Shown here one piece after another: positions 42,517-52,800 of a stretch of DNA of 63,586 bases. The stretch is taken from assembly GCA_947169975.1 (NCBI GenBank), contig CAMVRT010000014.1, forward strand, positions 1 through 63,586, given 5' to 3'. A program made the translations under genes and the position numbers. How positions within the stretch are numbered: the first letter of the stretch is position 1; every line of letters starts with the position of its first letter. Source of the stretch: an uncultured Oscillospiraceae bacterium. Lineage in GTDB: Bacteria > Bacillota > Clostridia > Oscillospirales > Oscillospiraceae. The notes beneath the pieces were generated by a model. The model was not told where the DNA came from and searched no databases. It was given only the letters and a program-made list of their open reading frames with translations.

Positions 42517-45500
42517 TTACCGCACGGTCAGCACCGCGGCCTCGGTGGTCACGGTATTGCCGTTGGCGTCGGTAATAATGCAGCGGTACTGCTGGCCGTT
42601 GCGGGCGGCGGTGGCCTTCACGCTGAGGCTGGCGGTCCTGTTGCCGGTCATGGAGGAGTTGACCCACTTGCTGCCGGTGTAGTACTGCCACCGGTAGGTC
42701 AGGTCAGCGCCGGTGGCGGCAACAGTGAACGTTGCCATCTCGCCTGCGTTGGCGGTGACGTTCTGGGGCTGGGCGGTGACGGTGAGCTTCACGGTCAGCT
42801 TGACGACCAGAGTGGTAACCGTCTTGCCGTCGGCGTCGGTGATGACACAGCGGTACTGCTGTCCGTTCCGGGCGGCGGTGGCCTTTACGCTGAGGCTGGC
42901 CGTCTTGTTGCCGGTCAGGCCGGAGTTGAGCCACTTGCTGCCGGTGTAGTACTGCCACTGGTAGGTCAGGCCGCTGCCGGCGGCATCCACGGTAAACACG
43001 GCGGCGGTGTTCAGCTCACAGTTGGCGCTCTGGGGCTGGGCCATGATCACGGGGCCGCTGCCCACTACCAGCCAAACCTCGTCGGAGATAACCTGGTTGC
43101 CGGCGTCGTCGGTCACGATGCAGCGGTACATCTGGCCGCTGCGGGCGGCGGTAGCGACCACTCGCAGTGCGGCGGTCTTGGCGCCGGTCATGGAGGAGTT
43201 GCGCCATGTGCCTCCGCCGGGGGCCTTGTACTGCCACTGGTAGGTCAGACCGTGGCCGGTGGCCTCCACCGCGAAGACGGCGGTCTCGCCCTCAGCGCCC
43301 ACGAAATCCTCCGGCTGGGACACGATGGCCACAGGATCGAAGGTCACCTGCAGCTGGGCGGCCTCGGAAACGGCCTCATTGCCGAGACGGTCGGTGACCA
43401 CGCAGCGGTACTGCTGGCCGTGGCGGGAAGCAGTGACGGGCACGTGCAGTGAGGGGGTGTCGGCGCCGGTCATGCCGGAATTGCGCCAGACACTGCCGCC
43501 GGCGGCCTTGTACTGCCACTGATAGGTCAGGTCAGCGCCCTCTGCCGCCACGGTAAAGACGGCAGTCTCGCCCACGGAGCCGGTGAAGCTCTCAGGCTGG
43601 GCGGTGATCACCACGGGGGCGATCTCCACCAGAGCGTCGATGGCGTCCTCAATGGCCTGGGCCATGGCGTCCACCTGGGCCTGCTTGTCGGAGGTCAGAT
43701 CCCGCACCACCGCGTCGATGGCGGATTGCAGGGCGGCAACGCTCTCGTCGGTGTAGATGCTCAGATCGGCAGGCACTCTGGCAAGGGCGGCGTCCACCGC
43801 CGTGTAGTCGGCGTACACCTTGTCGATGACCAGCGTGCCCTCCGCCTCGCTGACGGTGAACTGGCGCTCATACCAGCTGTCGTTCTTCACGGAGTGGAAA
43901 CTCACGATGAAGGGCTCGTCCAGCAGGTTCACCAGCGTCTCGGGCTGGCCGAAGTTGGCAACCCACTTCACCGGCAGGGAGAATACCTGCTCCTCCGTCA
44001 CGTCGATGACGGCGGTATCCTCGCCGATCTCGCTCATGCGGCCCACATAGGCCTTGTCGAAGGAGGTGCTGCCCATGGTCAGCTCCAGCGTGGACTTGTA
44101 GTTGTTGCTGTTGGGACCGCCCACGGTATCCAGCGCAGCGCCGGACACCTTGAACATGGTCACGTTGTTGGTGACCGTCAGCTCACGGCTGAACTCATAG
44201 TCGCCGGTCACCAGCGTGGCGGCCTCCCGGTCCAGCTCCATCTGGCGGGGATAGAAGGCCCGCTCCAGAGAGTTCTGGCCGTTGAGGTACTTCTCGTAGT
44301 AGGAATTGGAGATGGCCACCACGGGGATGTAACTCTCGTCCTCGGCCACGGGGATGCGGAACTCCCACTTGCCGGCGTCGTTGACGGCGCCGTGGATCCA
44401 GTTGTCGGTGTTGTCGCCGTTGGCCACAGCCTGCTCGTAGGTGCCCTTGAACAGCTCGTGATAACCGGTGCCGGACAGGGCCATCACCAGCGTGGTCTGG
44501 CCGTCCTCGATCTCCAGATACGCGGTCACGGCCTTGAACATGCCGGTGTTGTTGGTGATGGTCAGGTCGGTGCGCTGCACCCGCTCCACCAGAGCGTCGA
44601 TGGCGTCCTCGATGGCCTGGGCCATGGCGTCCACCTGGGCCTGCTTGTCGGAGGTCAGATCCCGCACCACCGCGTCGATGGCGGATTGCAGGGCGGCAAC
44701 GCTCTCGTCGGTGTAGATGCTCAGATCGGCAGGCACTCTGGCAAGGGCGGCGTCCACCGCCGTGTAGTCGGCGTACACCTTGTCGATGACCAGCGTGCCC
44801 TCCGCCTCGCTGACGGTGAACTGGCGCTCATACCAGCTGTCGTTCTTCACGGAGTGGAAACTCACGATGAAGGGCTCGTCCAGCAGGTTCACCAGCGTCT
44901 CGGGCTGGCCGAAGTTGGCAACCCACTTCACCGGCAGGGAGAATACCTGCTCCTCCGTCACGTCGATGACGGCGGTATCCTCGCCGATCTCGCTCATGCG
45001 GCCCACATAGGCCTTGTCGAAGGAGGTGCTGCCCATGGTCAGCTCCAGCGTGGACTTGTAGTTGTTGCTGTTGGGGCCGCCCACGGTATCCAGCGCGGCG
45101 CCGGACACCTTGAACATGGACACGTTGTTGGTGACGGTCAGCTCACGGCTGAACTCATAGTCGCCGGTCACCAGCGTGGCGGCCTCGCGGTCCAGCTCCA
45201 TCTGGCGGGGATAGAAGGCCCGCTCCAGGGAGTTCTGACCGTTGAGGTACTTCTCGTAGTAGGAATTGGAGATGGCAACCACGGGGATGTAGGTCTCGTC
45301 CTCGGCCACGGGGATGCGGAACTCCCACTTGCCGTCGGCGTTGACGGCGCCGTGGATCCAGCTGTCGTTGCCGTTGTCCGCCGTGCCGTCGCCGTTGGCC
45401 GCCGCCTGCTCATAGGTGCCCTTGAACAGCTCATGATAGCCGGTGCCGGACAGGGCGAAAACCAGCGTGGTCTGGCCGTCCTCGATCTCCAGATACGCGG

Positions 45501-46230
45501 TCACAGCCTTGAACATACCGGTGTTGTTGGTGATGGTCAGGTCGATGTGCTCCGGCTCGGATACTGTGCTCTCCTCAATGGTGGTGGTCAGAGAGAAAGC
45601 GATGGGGATCGGCATGCTGGTAGAAACGCCGTTAAAGTAAAACGTGCTGTTCAGATCGATGGGCACGTTGGCGAATTCACTGTTGCCGGATGTGTTGGTC
45701 TTGGCGTACTCCGTGCCGTAGATCATAATGCCGCTGTAGGAGCTGCTCTCCACGGTAATGGTGGCATAGGCCTTGCCGTCCCGGACTTCCACCTCTTTCA
45801 CGCTCCAGGGCTTCTGGCGGCTGGAGGTGCTCTTGCCCTTGCTGTACTCGGAGCTCAGCGCGGGCTCGCTGGTGGCGTTATAGACGCCGTCGGGCAGTGT
45901 GGTGGAGTTGTCTGCCTCGTCGAAGGACCACACCGTCCACAGGGCGGACTCCAGCACACGGCCCAGAGGCTGACCCGTTCCGGTGTGGGTGCAGCGTTCA
46001 TCCAGTATGGCCTGGTCCTCTGCGCTCAGCGCGTCGTAATCGGCTTTGATGCCCTCGACCATTTCGCGGTCGGCAGCAGTATAGTCATGGGCATCTGCTG
46101 ACAGCGCCTCGATCTCCGCCGCCACCTCATCCACCGTATTGGCGTCAGCGGCAAAGGCAGGCGTCACGCAGGAAAGAGCCATGATCATTGCCAGCAGAAG
46201 CGCCAGCAGTTTGTTTGTTGTCTTCTTCAT
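42517..46230 (-). CDS. Cobalamin-regulated secreted protein with NEAT-like, FIVAR-like and Ig-like domains
   Basis: This 1237-residue exported protein has a signal peptide at 1-27 ending AFAA. A conserved helical stretch and a NEAT-like beta domain follow (about 108-215: LPDGVY, SEYSKGKSTSSRQKPW, DGKAYATITVES). Next are two near-identical 320-residue modules (226-546 and 547-867). Each is a beta-rich unit beginning LTITNNTGMFKAV followed by a FIVAR-like helical unit (YTAVDAALARVPADLSIYTDESV). Four YQWQY-type Ig-like domains (867-1237) end the protein. No transmembrane anchor is seen. It sits directly behind a cobalamin riboswitch and downstream of a BtuFCD-type transporter. I infer corrinoid capture or delivery at the surface; heme or another tetrapyrrole is the alternative, given the NEAT resemblance. 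Confidence 0.88.
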   Translation of the reverse strand: MKKTTNKLLALLLAMIMALSCVTPAFAADANTVDEVAAEIEALSADAHDYTAADREMVEGIKADYDALSAEDQAILDERCTHTGTGQPLGRVLESALWTVWSFDEADNSTTLPDGVYNATSEPALSSEYSKGKSTSSRQKPWSVKEVEVRDGKAYATITVESSSYSGIMIYGTEYAKTNTSGNSEFANVPIDLNSTFYFNGVSTSMPIPIAFSLTTTIEESTVSEPEHIDLTITNNTGMFKAVTAYLEIEDGQTTLVFALSGTGYHELFKGTYEQAAANGDGTADNGNDSWIHGAVNADGKWEFRIPVAEDETYIPVVAISNSYYEKYLNGQNSLERAFYPRQMELDREAATLVTGDYEFSRELTVTNNVSMFKVSGAALDTVGGPNSNNYKSTLELTMGSTSFDKAYVGRMSEIGEDTAVIDVTEEQVFSLPVKWVANFGQPETLVNLLDEPFIVSFHSVKNDSWYERQFTVSEAEGTLVIDKVYADYTAVDAALARVPADLSIYTDESVAALQSAIDAVVRDLTSDKQAQVDAMAQAIEDAIDALVERVQRTDLTITNNTGMFKAVTAYLEIEDGQTTLVMALSGTGYHELFKGTYEQAVANGDNTDNWIHGAVNDAGKWEFRIPVAEDESYIPVVAISNSYYEKYLNGQNSLERAFYPRQMELDREAATLVTGDYEFSRELTVTNNVTMFKVSGAALDTVGGPNSNNYKSTLELTMGSTSFDKAYVGRMSEIGEDTAVIDVTEEQVFSLPVKWVANFGQPETLVNLLDEPFIVSFHSVKNDSWYERQFTVSEAEGTLVIDKVYADYTAVDAALARVPADLSIYTDESVAALQSAIDAVVRDLTSDKQAQVDAMAQAIEDAIDALVEIAPVVITAQPESFTGSVGETAVFTVAAEGADLTYQWQYKAAGGSVWRNSGMTGADTPSLHVPVTASRHGQQYRCVVTDRLGNEAVSEAAQLQVTFDPVAIVSQPEDFVGAEGETAVFAVEATGHGLTYQWQYKAPGGGTWRNSSMTGAKTAALRVVATAARSGQMYRCIVTDDAGNQVISDEVWLVVGSGPVIMAQPQSANCELNTAAVFTVDAAGSGLTYQWQYYTGSKWLNSGLTGNKTASLSVKATAARNGQQYRCVITDADGKTVTTLVVKLTVKLTVTAQPQNVTANAGEMATFTVAATGADLTYRWQYYTGSKWVNSSMTGNRTASLSVKATAARNGQQYRCIITDANGNTVTTEAAVLTVR
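43629..45553 (-). repeat. Internal 960-bp tandem duplication within the surface protein gene
   Basis: Positions 43629-44588 and 44589-45553 are nearly identical. Long runs match base for base, e.g. the lines starting 43681 and 44641. They differ by scattered substitutions and an 18-base indel near 45370. The period is 960 bp (320 codons), so the frame is kept. Confidence 0.9.
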
Positions 46231-46294
46231 ACTTTCTCCTTCCGGACTGTCATCGGCAGTCCTCGTTCTCTGCGGGGACGCTGAAGTCCCCTCC

Positions 46295-46457
46295 CGCGCA
46301 GCAGGTTTCCTGGCTTTCGGATCGTCGCGTCGGCTGCGCCTTCTCATGCCTTTTGGCACAATGGCGTATTGCTGCCGCTGCTCCCCGCTTACAGTGACCG
46401 GATCGCCCGGGATTTTCACCCGGTTCCCTTTTCCGCCCCCTTGGGCGGCACTGCGCG
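46295..46457 (-). promoter_or_regulatory. Cobalamin riboswitch 1
   Basis: Read on the minus strand: CGCGCAG opens P1; then come GGGAACCGGGTGAAAATCC, GGTCACTGTAAGCGGGGAG, a GCATGAGAAGGCG segment and the B12 box GCCAGGAAACCTGC (46314-46301), closed by CTGCGCG. Two downstream hairpins (GGGGAC/GTCCCC at 46274-46291 and GGACTG/CAGTCC at 46244-46262) precede the AAGGAG site and could form the expression platform. It lies between the transporter ATPase gene and the surface protein gene. Confidence 0.93.
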
Positions 46458-46471
46458 AGTCCTCTCGTTTT

Positions 46472-46502
46472 ATGACCGGCCTTCCCGGCCGGAGCCGGTC
46501 AT
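46472..46502 (-). terminator. Terminator overlapping the end of the transporter ATPase gene
   Basis: ATGACCGGC pairs with GCCGGTCAT around a GC-rich inner stem and is followed by AAAACG on the minus strand. It includes the TGA stop. The T-run is missing, so it may only weaken read-through into riboswitch 1. Confidence 0.5.
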
Positions 46503-47620
46503 TTTCCGTCCGTTCCCCCCTCCCCGTCTCTCAACAGTCCGAGAGACCTGGCTTCTTGTATCAGCTCCGCCATGCGCCGGTTGGTCTCCCCCAGGGGGAC
46601 GCCGGTACAGATCACGGTTTCGCACATTTTCATCAGTTCCATCGCACGGTCATAAGCTGTGTCGGAAATGGGTACAAAGGGCCGCTCGGTGACCACCTCG
46701 GCGGCCAGACTCCGGGCCACCTGACAGTCCACATCGTTTTCATAGAGGATGCCCGCGTAAAACGGCACTCCCTCCTTCTGCAGGCGGCGGAAGGTGCCCA
46801 CGCCGCTGCCGCAGCCGGAAATGACAAAAGTTTTGGGTTCGCCCTTGGGCCGCGGCATCTCCACGCTGCCGAAGGTGATATTGTAGGCGCCGTCGGCAAT
46901 CCCGTAGAGGTCGTTGATGATCTCCGGGCGGAAGATCTCGTCCGGCGTGCCGAAATGCCGGATTGTCTCGCCGCTGACGCACATGATCTTGTCGGCGATC
47001 TTCTGGGCAAAGTCGATCTCGTGGAGGGACATGATGACGGTGATGCCCTTCTCCTTGGCCATGGTGCGCAGGATGCTCAATAACTCCAGCTTGTGCCGGA
47101 TGTCCAGGAAGGAGGTGGGCTCGTCCAGCACGATGATCTCCGGCTCCTGGCAGATGGCACGGGCCAGCAGGATCCGCTGGCGCTGGCCGTCGCTGATGGC
47201 GGTAAAGTCCCGGTTGGCCAGCTCGGCGGCATGGACCTTTTCCAGTGCAGCCCACACCTTGTCACGGTCCTCCTGTGAGAGAAGGCCCAGGGTGTTGGTA
47301 TAGGGATAGCGGCCGGTGGCCACCACATCCCAGCAGGTCAGCAGCTCGCCCTTGATCCGTTCGGTGAGCACCACCGCCAGCTTGCGGGAGAGCTCCTTGT
47401 AGCTCATGCCCTTCACCGAGGCGTCGGCAATGAAGCTGTCGCCCCGGATGGCGGCGAGGTGCTTGGTGATGCTCTTTAATATGGTGGATTTGCCGGAGCC
47501 GTTGGGTCCGATGAGGGTCAGGATATCCCCGGCCTTGACGCGGATCTCAATGTCCCGGATGAGGGTATTGCCGTGATAGCCCACGGAGAGATCCTCCGTG
47601 CGGAAATAGTACTCGTTCAT
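46499..47620 (-). CDS. Corrinoid/siderophore-type ABC transporter ATP-binding protein with extra C-terminal domain
   Basis: This is a BtuD/FecE-type ATPase energising import. The ABC domain (1-255) has Walker A LIGPNGSGKSTIL, the signature ISDGQRQRILLARA, Walker B IIVLDEPTSFLD and the switch His (SLHEIDFA). Residues about 258-373 are an extension not present in classical BtuD, starting KTFVISGCGSGVGTFRRL, with a Gly-rich loop and a Rossmann-like pattern. The gene is 12 bases from the permease gene. Placement between two cobalamin riboswitch-controlled genes supports corrinoid as the cargo. Confidence 0.9.
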   Translation of the reverse strand: MNEYYFRTEDLSVGYHGNTLIRDIEIRVKAGDILTLIGPNGSGKSTILKSITKHLAAIRGDSFIADASVKGMSYKELSRKLAVVLTERIKGELLTCWDVVATGRYPYTNTLGLLSQEDRDKVWAALEKVHAAELANRDFTAISDGQRQRILLARAICQEPEIIVLDEPTSFLDIRHKLELLSILRTMAKEKGITVIMSLHEIDFAQKIADKIMCVSGETIRHFGTPDEIFRPEIINDLYGIADGAYNITFGSVEMPRPKGEPKTFVISGCGSGVGTFRRLQKEGVPFYAGILYENDVDCQVARSLAAEVVTERPFVPISDTAYDRAMELMKMCETVICTGVPLGETNRRMAELIQEARSLGLLRDGEGGTDGK

Positions 47621-47632
47621 TACCGCACCCCC

Positions 47633-48670
47633 TTACGCTTTGCTGCCGTGGCGGCGGATCAGCATGGCGATGACCACCGGCGCGCCCAGCAGAGCCGTGA
47701 CGGTGCTGATGGACAGCTCATTTTCAAAGGCCATGCGGGCGATGTAATCGCAGAACAGGCAGAACACGGCGCCGCCCAGAAACGAGGCCGGGATCACCAG
47801 AATGGGCTTGGCGGTCTTGAGCAGCATCTTGATGAGGTGGGGCACGGCGATGCCCACAAAGGAGATGGGTCCGGCAAAGGCGGTGACGCAGCCGGCGATG
47901 AGGCTGGACATGAGGATCAGCAGCACACGGAAGCGCTTGACGTTGACGCCCATGCTCTGGGCGTAGGCCTCGCCCATCTGATAGGCGTTGATGGGCTTGG
48001 ACATCAGGAACACCGCCACCAGGCACACCAAGATGATGGCTGTGAACACGTACACGTCGCTCCACTTGGTGCCGGAAAAGCTGCCCTGTGACCAGTTGTG
48101 GAGATTGACGATATCGGAATCCTTGGCGAAGTTGATCAGGAATTCCGTGATGGCCGAGCAGATATAGCTGATCATGATGCCGGCCACCAGCAGCATGGAC
48201 ATCTGCCGGATGGAGCGCGCCGCCAGCAGCACAAAGCCCATGGCGATCAGCGCGCCGACAAAGGCGGCAACCACCATCATCCACGAGGAGATGAAGGGGA
48301 TATACTGCAGCGCCACGATCATGGTAATGGCCACGAACAGCTTGGAGCCGGAGGAGATACCCAGCACGAAAGGCCCGGCAATGGGGTTTCCGAAAAAGGT
48401 CTGCATCAGGAAGCCGGACAGGGCAAGGCCGCCGCCCAGCACCGCCGCGGCAATGATACGGGGCAGGCGCAGCTTCCACACGATGTTTACCTCCGACAGC
48501 TCGCCCTGACGGAGAAAGATGATCCGGGCGATATTGCCCACGGAGATATGGACGCTGCCGGTGTTGATATTCCACACCACCAGCAGCACAAGGGCGGCAA
48601 TGAGCCCGGCAAATACAACGCCGTAGCGGACGCGGCGGACGCCGGAATGGCTCATGGATAATTGATTCAT
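47633..48670 (-). CDS. Corrinoid/siderophore-type ABC transporter permease
   Basis: This 345-residue membrane protein of the BtuC/FecCD family has about ten helices. Family motifs are LRLPRIIAAAVLGGGLALSG (near 70-90), NPIAGPFVLGISSG and AGPISFVGIAVPHLIK, which contains the coupling loop to the ATPase. It follows the binding-protein gene by 15 bases. It should form the import channel with the ATPase encoded downstream. Confidence 0.92.
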   Translation of the reverse strand: MNQLSMSHSGVRRVRYGVVFAGLIAALVLLVVWNINTGSVHISVGNIARIIFLRQGELSEVNIVWKLRLPRIIAAAVLGGGLALSGFLMQTFFGNPIAGPFVLGISSGSKLFVAITMIVALQYIPFISSWMMVVAAFVGALIAMGFVLLAARSIRQMSMLLVAGIMISYICSAITEFLINFAKDSDIVNLHNWSQGSFSGTKWSDVYVFTAIILVCLVAVFLMSKPINAYQMGEAYAQSMGVNVKRFRVLLILMSSLIAGCVTAFAGPISFVGIAVPHLIKMLLKTAKPILVIPASFLGGAVFCLFCDYIARMAFENELSISTVTALLGAPVVIAMLIRRHGSKA

Positions 48671-48685
48671 CGGTTGATCCCCCGT

Positions 48686-49846
48686 TTACTGGAGCTTGAA
48701 GAGGTACGTCAGCTTCTGCCCGTCGGCCTGTCCGGTGAGGATCGCGTTCATCTCCTGAATGATGGTGCCCATCTTGTCGGTCTGCTGGAACATGCTGTGG
48801 GTGGTGCACCAGACGTTGCCCTCCCGCACGGCCTTGCAGTCCTCCAGCACCGGGTTCAGGCTCAAAAGATCGTCCAGCGTGTAGAGCTGGGAGGCGATGC
48901 TGCAGTTGTAGATGAATACATCCGCGTCCTTGGCGGTGTCGTAAAACCGCTCCATGTCGATGTTGATGGTGCTGAGCTTGCTGTCGTCGTCCAGCCCCAG
49001 GTCGGTGAACACGTACTCGCCGCCTGCGATGCGGATCATGGCGGGCACGTAGCCGTTGGTCTTATAGGTCACCACGTTGCCGCTGGTGTTGATATAGAAG
49101 AAGGCGACGGTCTTGCCGGTGCTCTCCAGAGACTCCAGCGCGCGGATCTTCTCCACCTCGCGCTTGAAAACGGCGTTGGCCTCCTCCTCCTTGCCCAGCA
49201 GGGTGCCGTAGACCTTCACCCATTCGGTACGGCCCAGGGGATGGCTCTCATAGCTGGAGCGCTCCACCACGGTCTTGATGCCCAGGTCGATCAGCATCTC
49301 CTTGACCTCCGGATTGTGGAGGATCATGGTGGACTCGATGGCCAGCTGACAGCCGCCGCCCACCAGCTTCTCATAGTCGGGGGTGTTATACTTTCCGGCG
49401 TAGTCAAACTTGCCGGCCTCATACGCGCTCCGGGCTCCCTCGGTGTACCAGTGCTGGCTGCCCACAAAGGTAATGCTGTCCAGCTCATCAATGGCTTCGA
49501 AGAATGCCATGGCGGAGGTGGCGGCAAGGTAGATATGGCTCAGCGGCTGCTGCACCACCACGATGTCGCTGTCCAGACCCACGGGGACCTCCTTCCCCTC
49601 CGGCACCACCAGGATCCGGTCGCTGTTGACCATCTCAATGAGAGAGTAGCCGCCCTCATATTTGTAGATGGCAAATTGATCGGCGTATTCCAGCGGCACG
49701 GTGCCCAGGTATTTCAGACTCCCTGCCGCAGGCGGACCGCCGGCATTCGCGGCCTTTTTGCCGCAGCCGCCGAGAACCGTCATGCTCATGACCGCGGCCA
49801 GCAGCAACAGCGCTGAAAGGACGCGGGTAACGGTCGTTCTTCTCAT
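48686..49846 (-). CDS. Corrinoid/siderophore-type ABC transporter substrate-binding lipoprotein
   Basis: This 386-residue lipoprotein has a signal peptide with lipobox VLGGC at about residue 28 and a periplasmic-binding fold of the BtuF/FepB class. Visible segments include VVVQQPLSHIYLAATSAM and GIKTVVERSSYESHPLGRTEWVK, which resembles the BtuF domain linker region. The ATG lies 1 base after the stop of the surface protein gene upstream, so the two are translationally coupled. It would hand its ligand from the surface proteins to the permease. Confidence 0.9.
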   Translation of the reverse strand: MRRTTVTRVLSALLLLAAVMSMTVLGGCGKKAANAGGPPAAGSLKYLGTVPLEYADQFAIYKYEGGYSLIEMVNSDRILVVPEGKEVPVGLDSDIVVVQQPLSHIYLAATSAMAFFEAIDELDSITFVGSQHWYTEGARSAYEAGKFDYAGKYNTPDYEKLVGGGCQLAIESTMILHNPEVKEMLIDLGIKTVVERSSYESHPLGRTEWVKVYGTLLGKEEEANAVFKREVEKIRALESLESTGKTVAFFYINTSGNVVTYKTNGYVPAMIRIAGGEYVFTDLGLDDDSKLSTINIDMERFYDTAKDADVFIYNCSIASQLYTLDDLLSLNPVLEDCKAVREGNVWCTTHSMFQQTDKMGTIIQEMNAILTGQADGQKLTYLFKLQ

Positions 49847-49847
49847 A

Positions 49848-52800
49848 TCATTCACCTCTGTTTTTTCTCTTGCGCGATCCGAGGACATAGCCGGCTCCGC
49901 CGCCGGCCAGGAAGCAGCCCGCCGCAATGGCGATCACGGCAGCGGTGCCCAGTCCGCTCTCGCTCTCCCCGCTTTGCGTTTCCGCCCCGTCGGCTCCGCC
50001 GATGATCAGCTCGTCGGGATGGCCCTTCATGGGACCTGTGGGCTCCTCTGCCCCGGGCAGATCTTCATGGCCGGGCTCATCCCCCCCGCCGGGCTCGTCC
50101 GGCGGCGTGATATCAACGGCCTGTGACGGATCGGTCAGCGGCACGCCGGTGGGATCGAAGAAGACAGTATAGACCACCTCATAGGGCTGGGACATGGCGC
50201 TGGTCACCGTGGCCACATCCTGATAGCCCAGATCCGGGATCTGCACATGGCGGAAGGTGCAGGTGCAAGCCTCCTCATCCGTCTCGGGGGCGTACGTCCC
50301 GTAGGCGGTGGTCAGCGAGTCATAGCGCGGCGCGTGAAGCGGCGCCGTCACCCGCTTGAAAACGATGTCGACGTAGAGGTTTCCCTCCTCCACGTAGAGG
50401 GTGGCGGGAGACACCAGCGTATTGTGCCACTCCTCGCCCGTGAGCCGGCAGGCGATGGTGTAGGTGCCGTCCACATACTTTCCGGCAGCGGCCGCAGGCG
50501 TCACTGCGGTGGGAGCGGGCTCCGTCTCCTCCTGCTCCTCGGGCAGGACAGTATCCGTCCCGTCGGCGGCGCTGATTACGATGGTCTTCGCCAGCTTGTC
50601 GATGACCATCTGATAGGTCACCGTCTGGCCGGTGGCTGCCACGCGGAACAGCATCACAACCGGCTCGCCGTCCCGGAACGCCGTCACACCGGGTGCGTTC
50701 AGCAGATTCAGCGCGAAGGTGTTGTCCGGGCCAAGGTCGGCAGTTGCCTCGGTGACCTGACCGTTCATCACGGTGGGATAGGTCACCCGGTCATAGGTAG
50801 CGTCCAGCATCTGCAGGGTGGGCGCCACATTGTAGTTATTGGAGTTGGGACCGCCGGCTACATAGACTTTGGCGGTATCCGCCACACGGAGATTGGGATC
50901 GCTGCTGGTGACGGAGACGGTGATGGTCTCCTCATAGTCGCCGGTCACCAGCGTGCCGGCGGCCTCGTTCAGCACCAGCTGACGGGGATAGAAGGCCCGG
51001 GCGACAGACTGGCTCTGGCCGCTGTCATACCGCCCCACCTCCCGGAAGGAGATGGCCACGCAGGGGATATAGCTCTCGCCGGTATTCAGCGGGATCGCAA
51101 ACTCCCAGTGATCCTCGGCGTTTTTGGTGCCGCTGATCCATTTGGAGCGGTCGTTGCCGTTGGCAACAGCCTCCTCATAGGTACCCTTGAAGAGATGATG
51201 GTACCCGTCGCCGGACAGGGCGACCACCAGCCGTGCCTGACCGCCGCTGCGCTCCACCCGTGCGCTCACCGCCTTGAACATGCCGGTGTTGTTGGTGATG
51301 GCCAGCTCCGTCTCGCCTTCCGGTCTGCGCACCAGCGCGGCAACGGCAGTCTCAATGGCGCGGGCCATGGCGTCCACCTCGGCCTGACGGCTCACCTTCA
51401 GCCCCCGCACCACAGCGTCTCTCGCGCTCTTTACGGCGGCGGCGGTCTCATCTGTGTAAACGTTCAGATCGGCGGGGATCTTCGCCAGCGCGGCGTCCAC
51501 CGCACCATAATCCGCCTCTCTCTCCGTCAGCGCGGCAACGGCGTCCTCAATGGCGCGGGCCATGGCGTCCACCTCGCTCTGGCGGCTCTTTTTCAGCCCC
51601 CGCACCACGGCGTCTCTCGCGCTCTTTACGGCGGCGGCGGTTTCCTCTGTGTACACGCTCAGATCGGCTGGGATCGTTGCCAGTGCCGCGTCCACCGCCG
51701 TATAGTCCGCCCCGGCTTCCACCAGCGACGCCACAGCAATGTCGATGGCAAGGGCCATGTCGTCTACCTCGCTCTGGCGGCTGAGGCGCAGATTCCGGAT
51801 CACGCCGTCCCGGGCGGCTTCCACCGCCGCGGCAGTTTCCGGCGTATAGATGCTCAGATCCGCGGGGATCTTCGCCAGTGCGGCGTCCACCGCCGTATAG
51901 TCGGCGTAGTAGTTCAGCAGCTCCTCGCCCTCCAGCGTCAGCGTGCCGGAAACCAGATCCAGCGTCAGCTGTCTCACCAGCTCGTCGCCGGTCTCCCGCA
52001 CGCGGAAGCGGACCTCCACGCTCTCGCCGTCCCGGAAGCACCGGTTCTCCGGCGTATTGGTGAGGCGGATGGTAAAGGTGCTCTGCTCCGACAGGTTTGC
52101 CGTCCGCTCCTGCAGCTTCCCGTCCTTCACCGTCATATATGTCGCGCGGTCGTAGGCGTCGTCCTCCATGGTCAGGCGGATCCGCTGGGTGTATTCCGGC
52201 GCGTTGGGATCTCCCGTCACACGCACGCTGGCGGTCTTCCTGACCGGAAAGCTGTTGAGATTGTTGACGATCTTCACCTTGACCGTCTCATCGTAATCGC
52301 CGGCGGTCAGGGTCTTTTCCGACCTGTCCAGCGTGATCTGCCAGGCGTGGAAGGCGTCGGTCACGCTGTCGCTCTCCTGCAGCTCGCTGCGGGAGATGGC
52401 CACGCAGGCCAGATACGTCTCCGTCCCCTTCAGAGGAATGGTAAATACCCGCTTGGCGGGCTCGTTTTTCTCTCCGGCGATCCAGTTGTCCCGGTTATCG
52501 CCGTTGGCGGCGGCCTGGGCAAAGGTGCCTATGTACAGGTGGCGGATATCGCTGCCCGACAGGGTGACCACCAGCGACGTACGGCCATTGTCCTGCAGCA
52601 GATACGCGCTGTCCGCCTTCACCGCCGTGCCGGTATTGGTGACCGTCAGATCGGTCCGCACCGGTTTCTTCACCAGGGCGGCGACGGCCTCCTCAATGGT
52701 GCGGGCCATGGCATCCACCCGGGCCTGCTCGCTCTTCTTCAGGCCGCGGACCACGGCATTTTTCGCCTCGGTCAGACGCCGGACGCTCTCCTCCGTGTAG

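Noticed and set aside
49848-50110. Sortase (LPXTG) anchor on the cobalamin-regulated surface protein
   Set aside because: No LPXTG-like motif precedes the C-terminal helix; the end looks like a plain transmembrane anchor with a basic tail.
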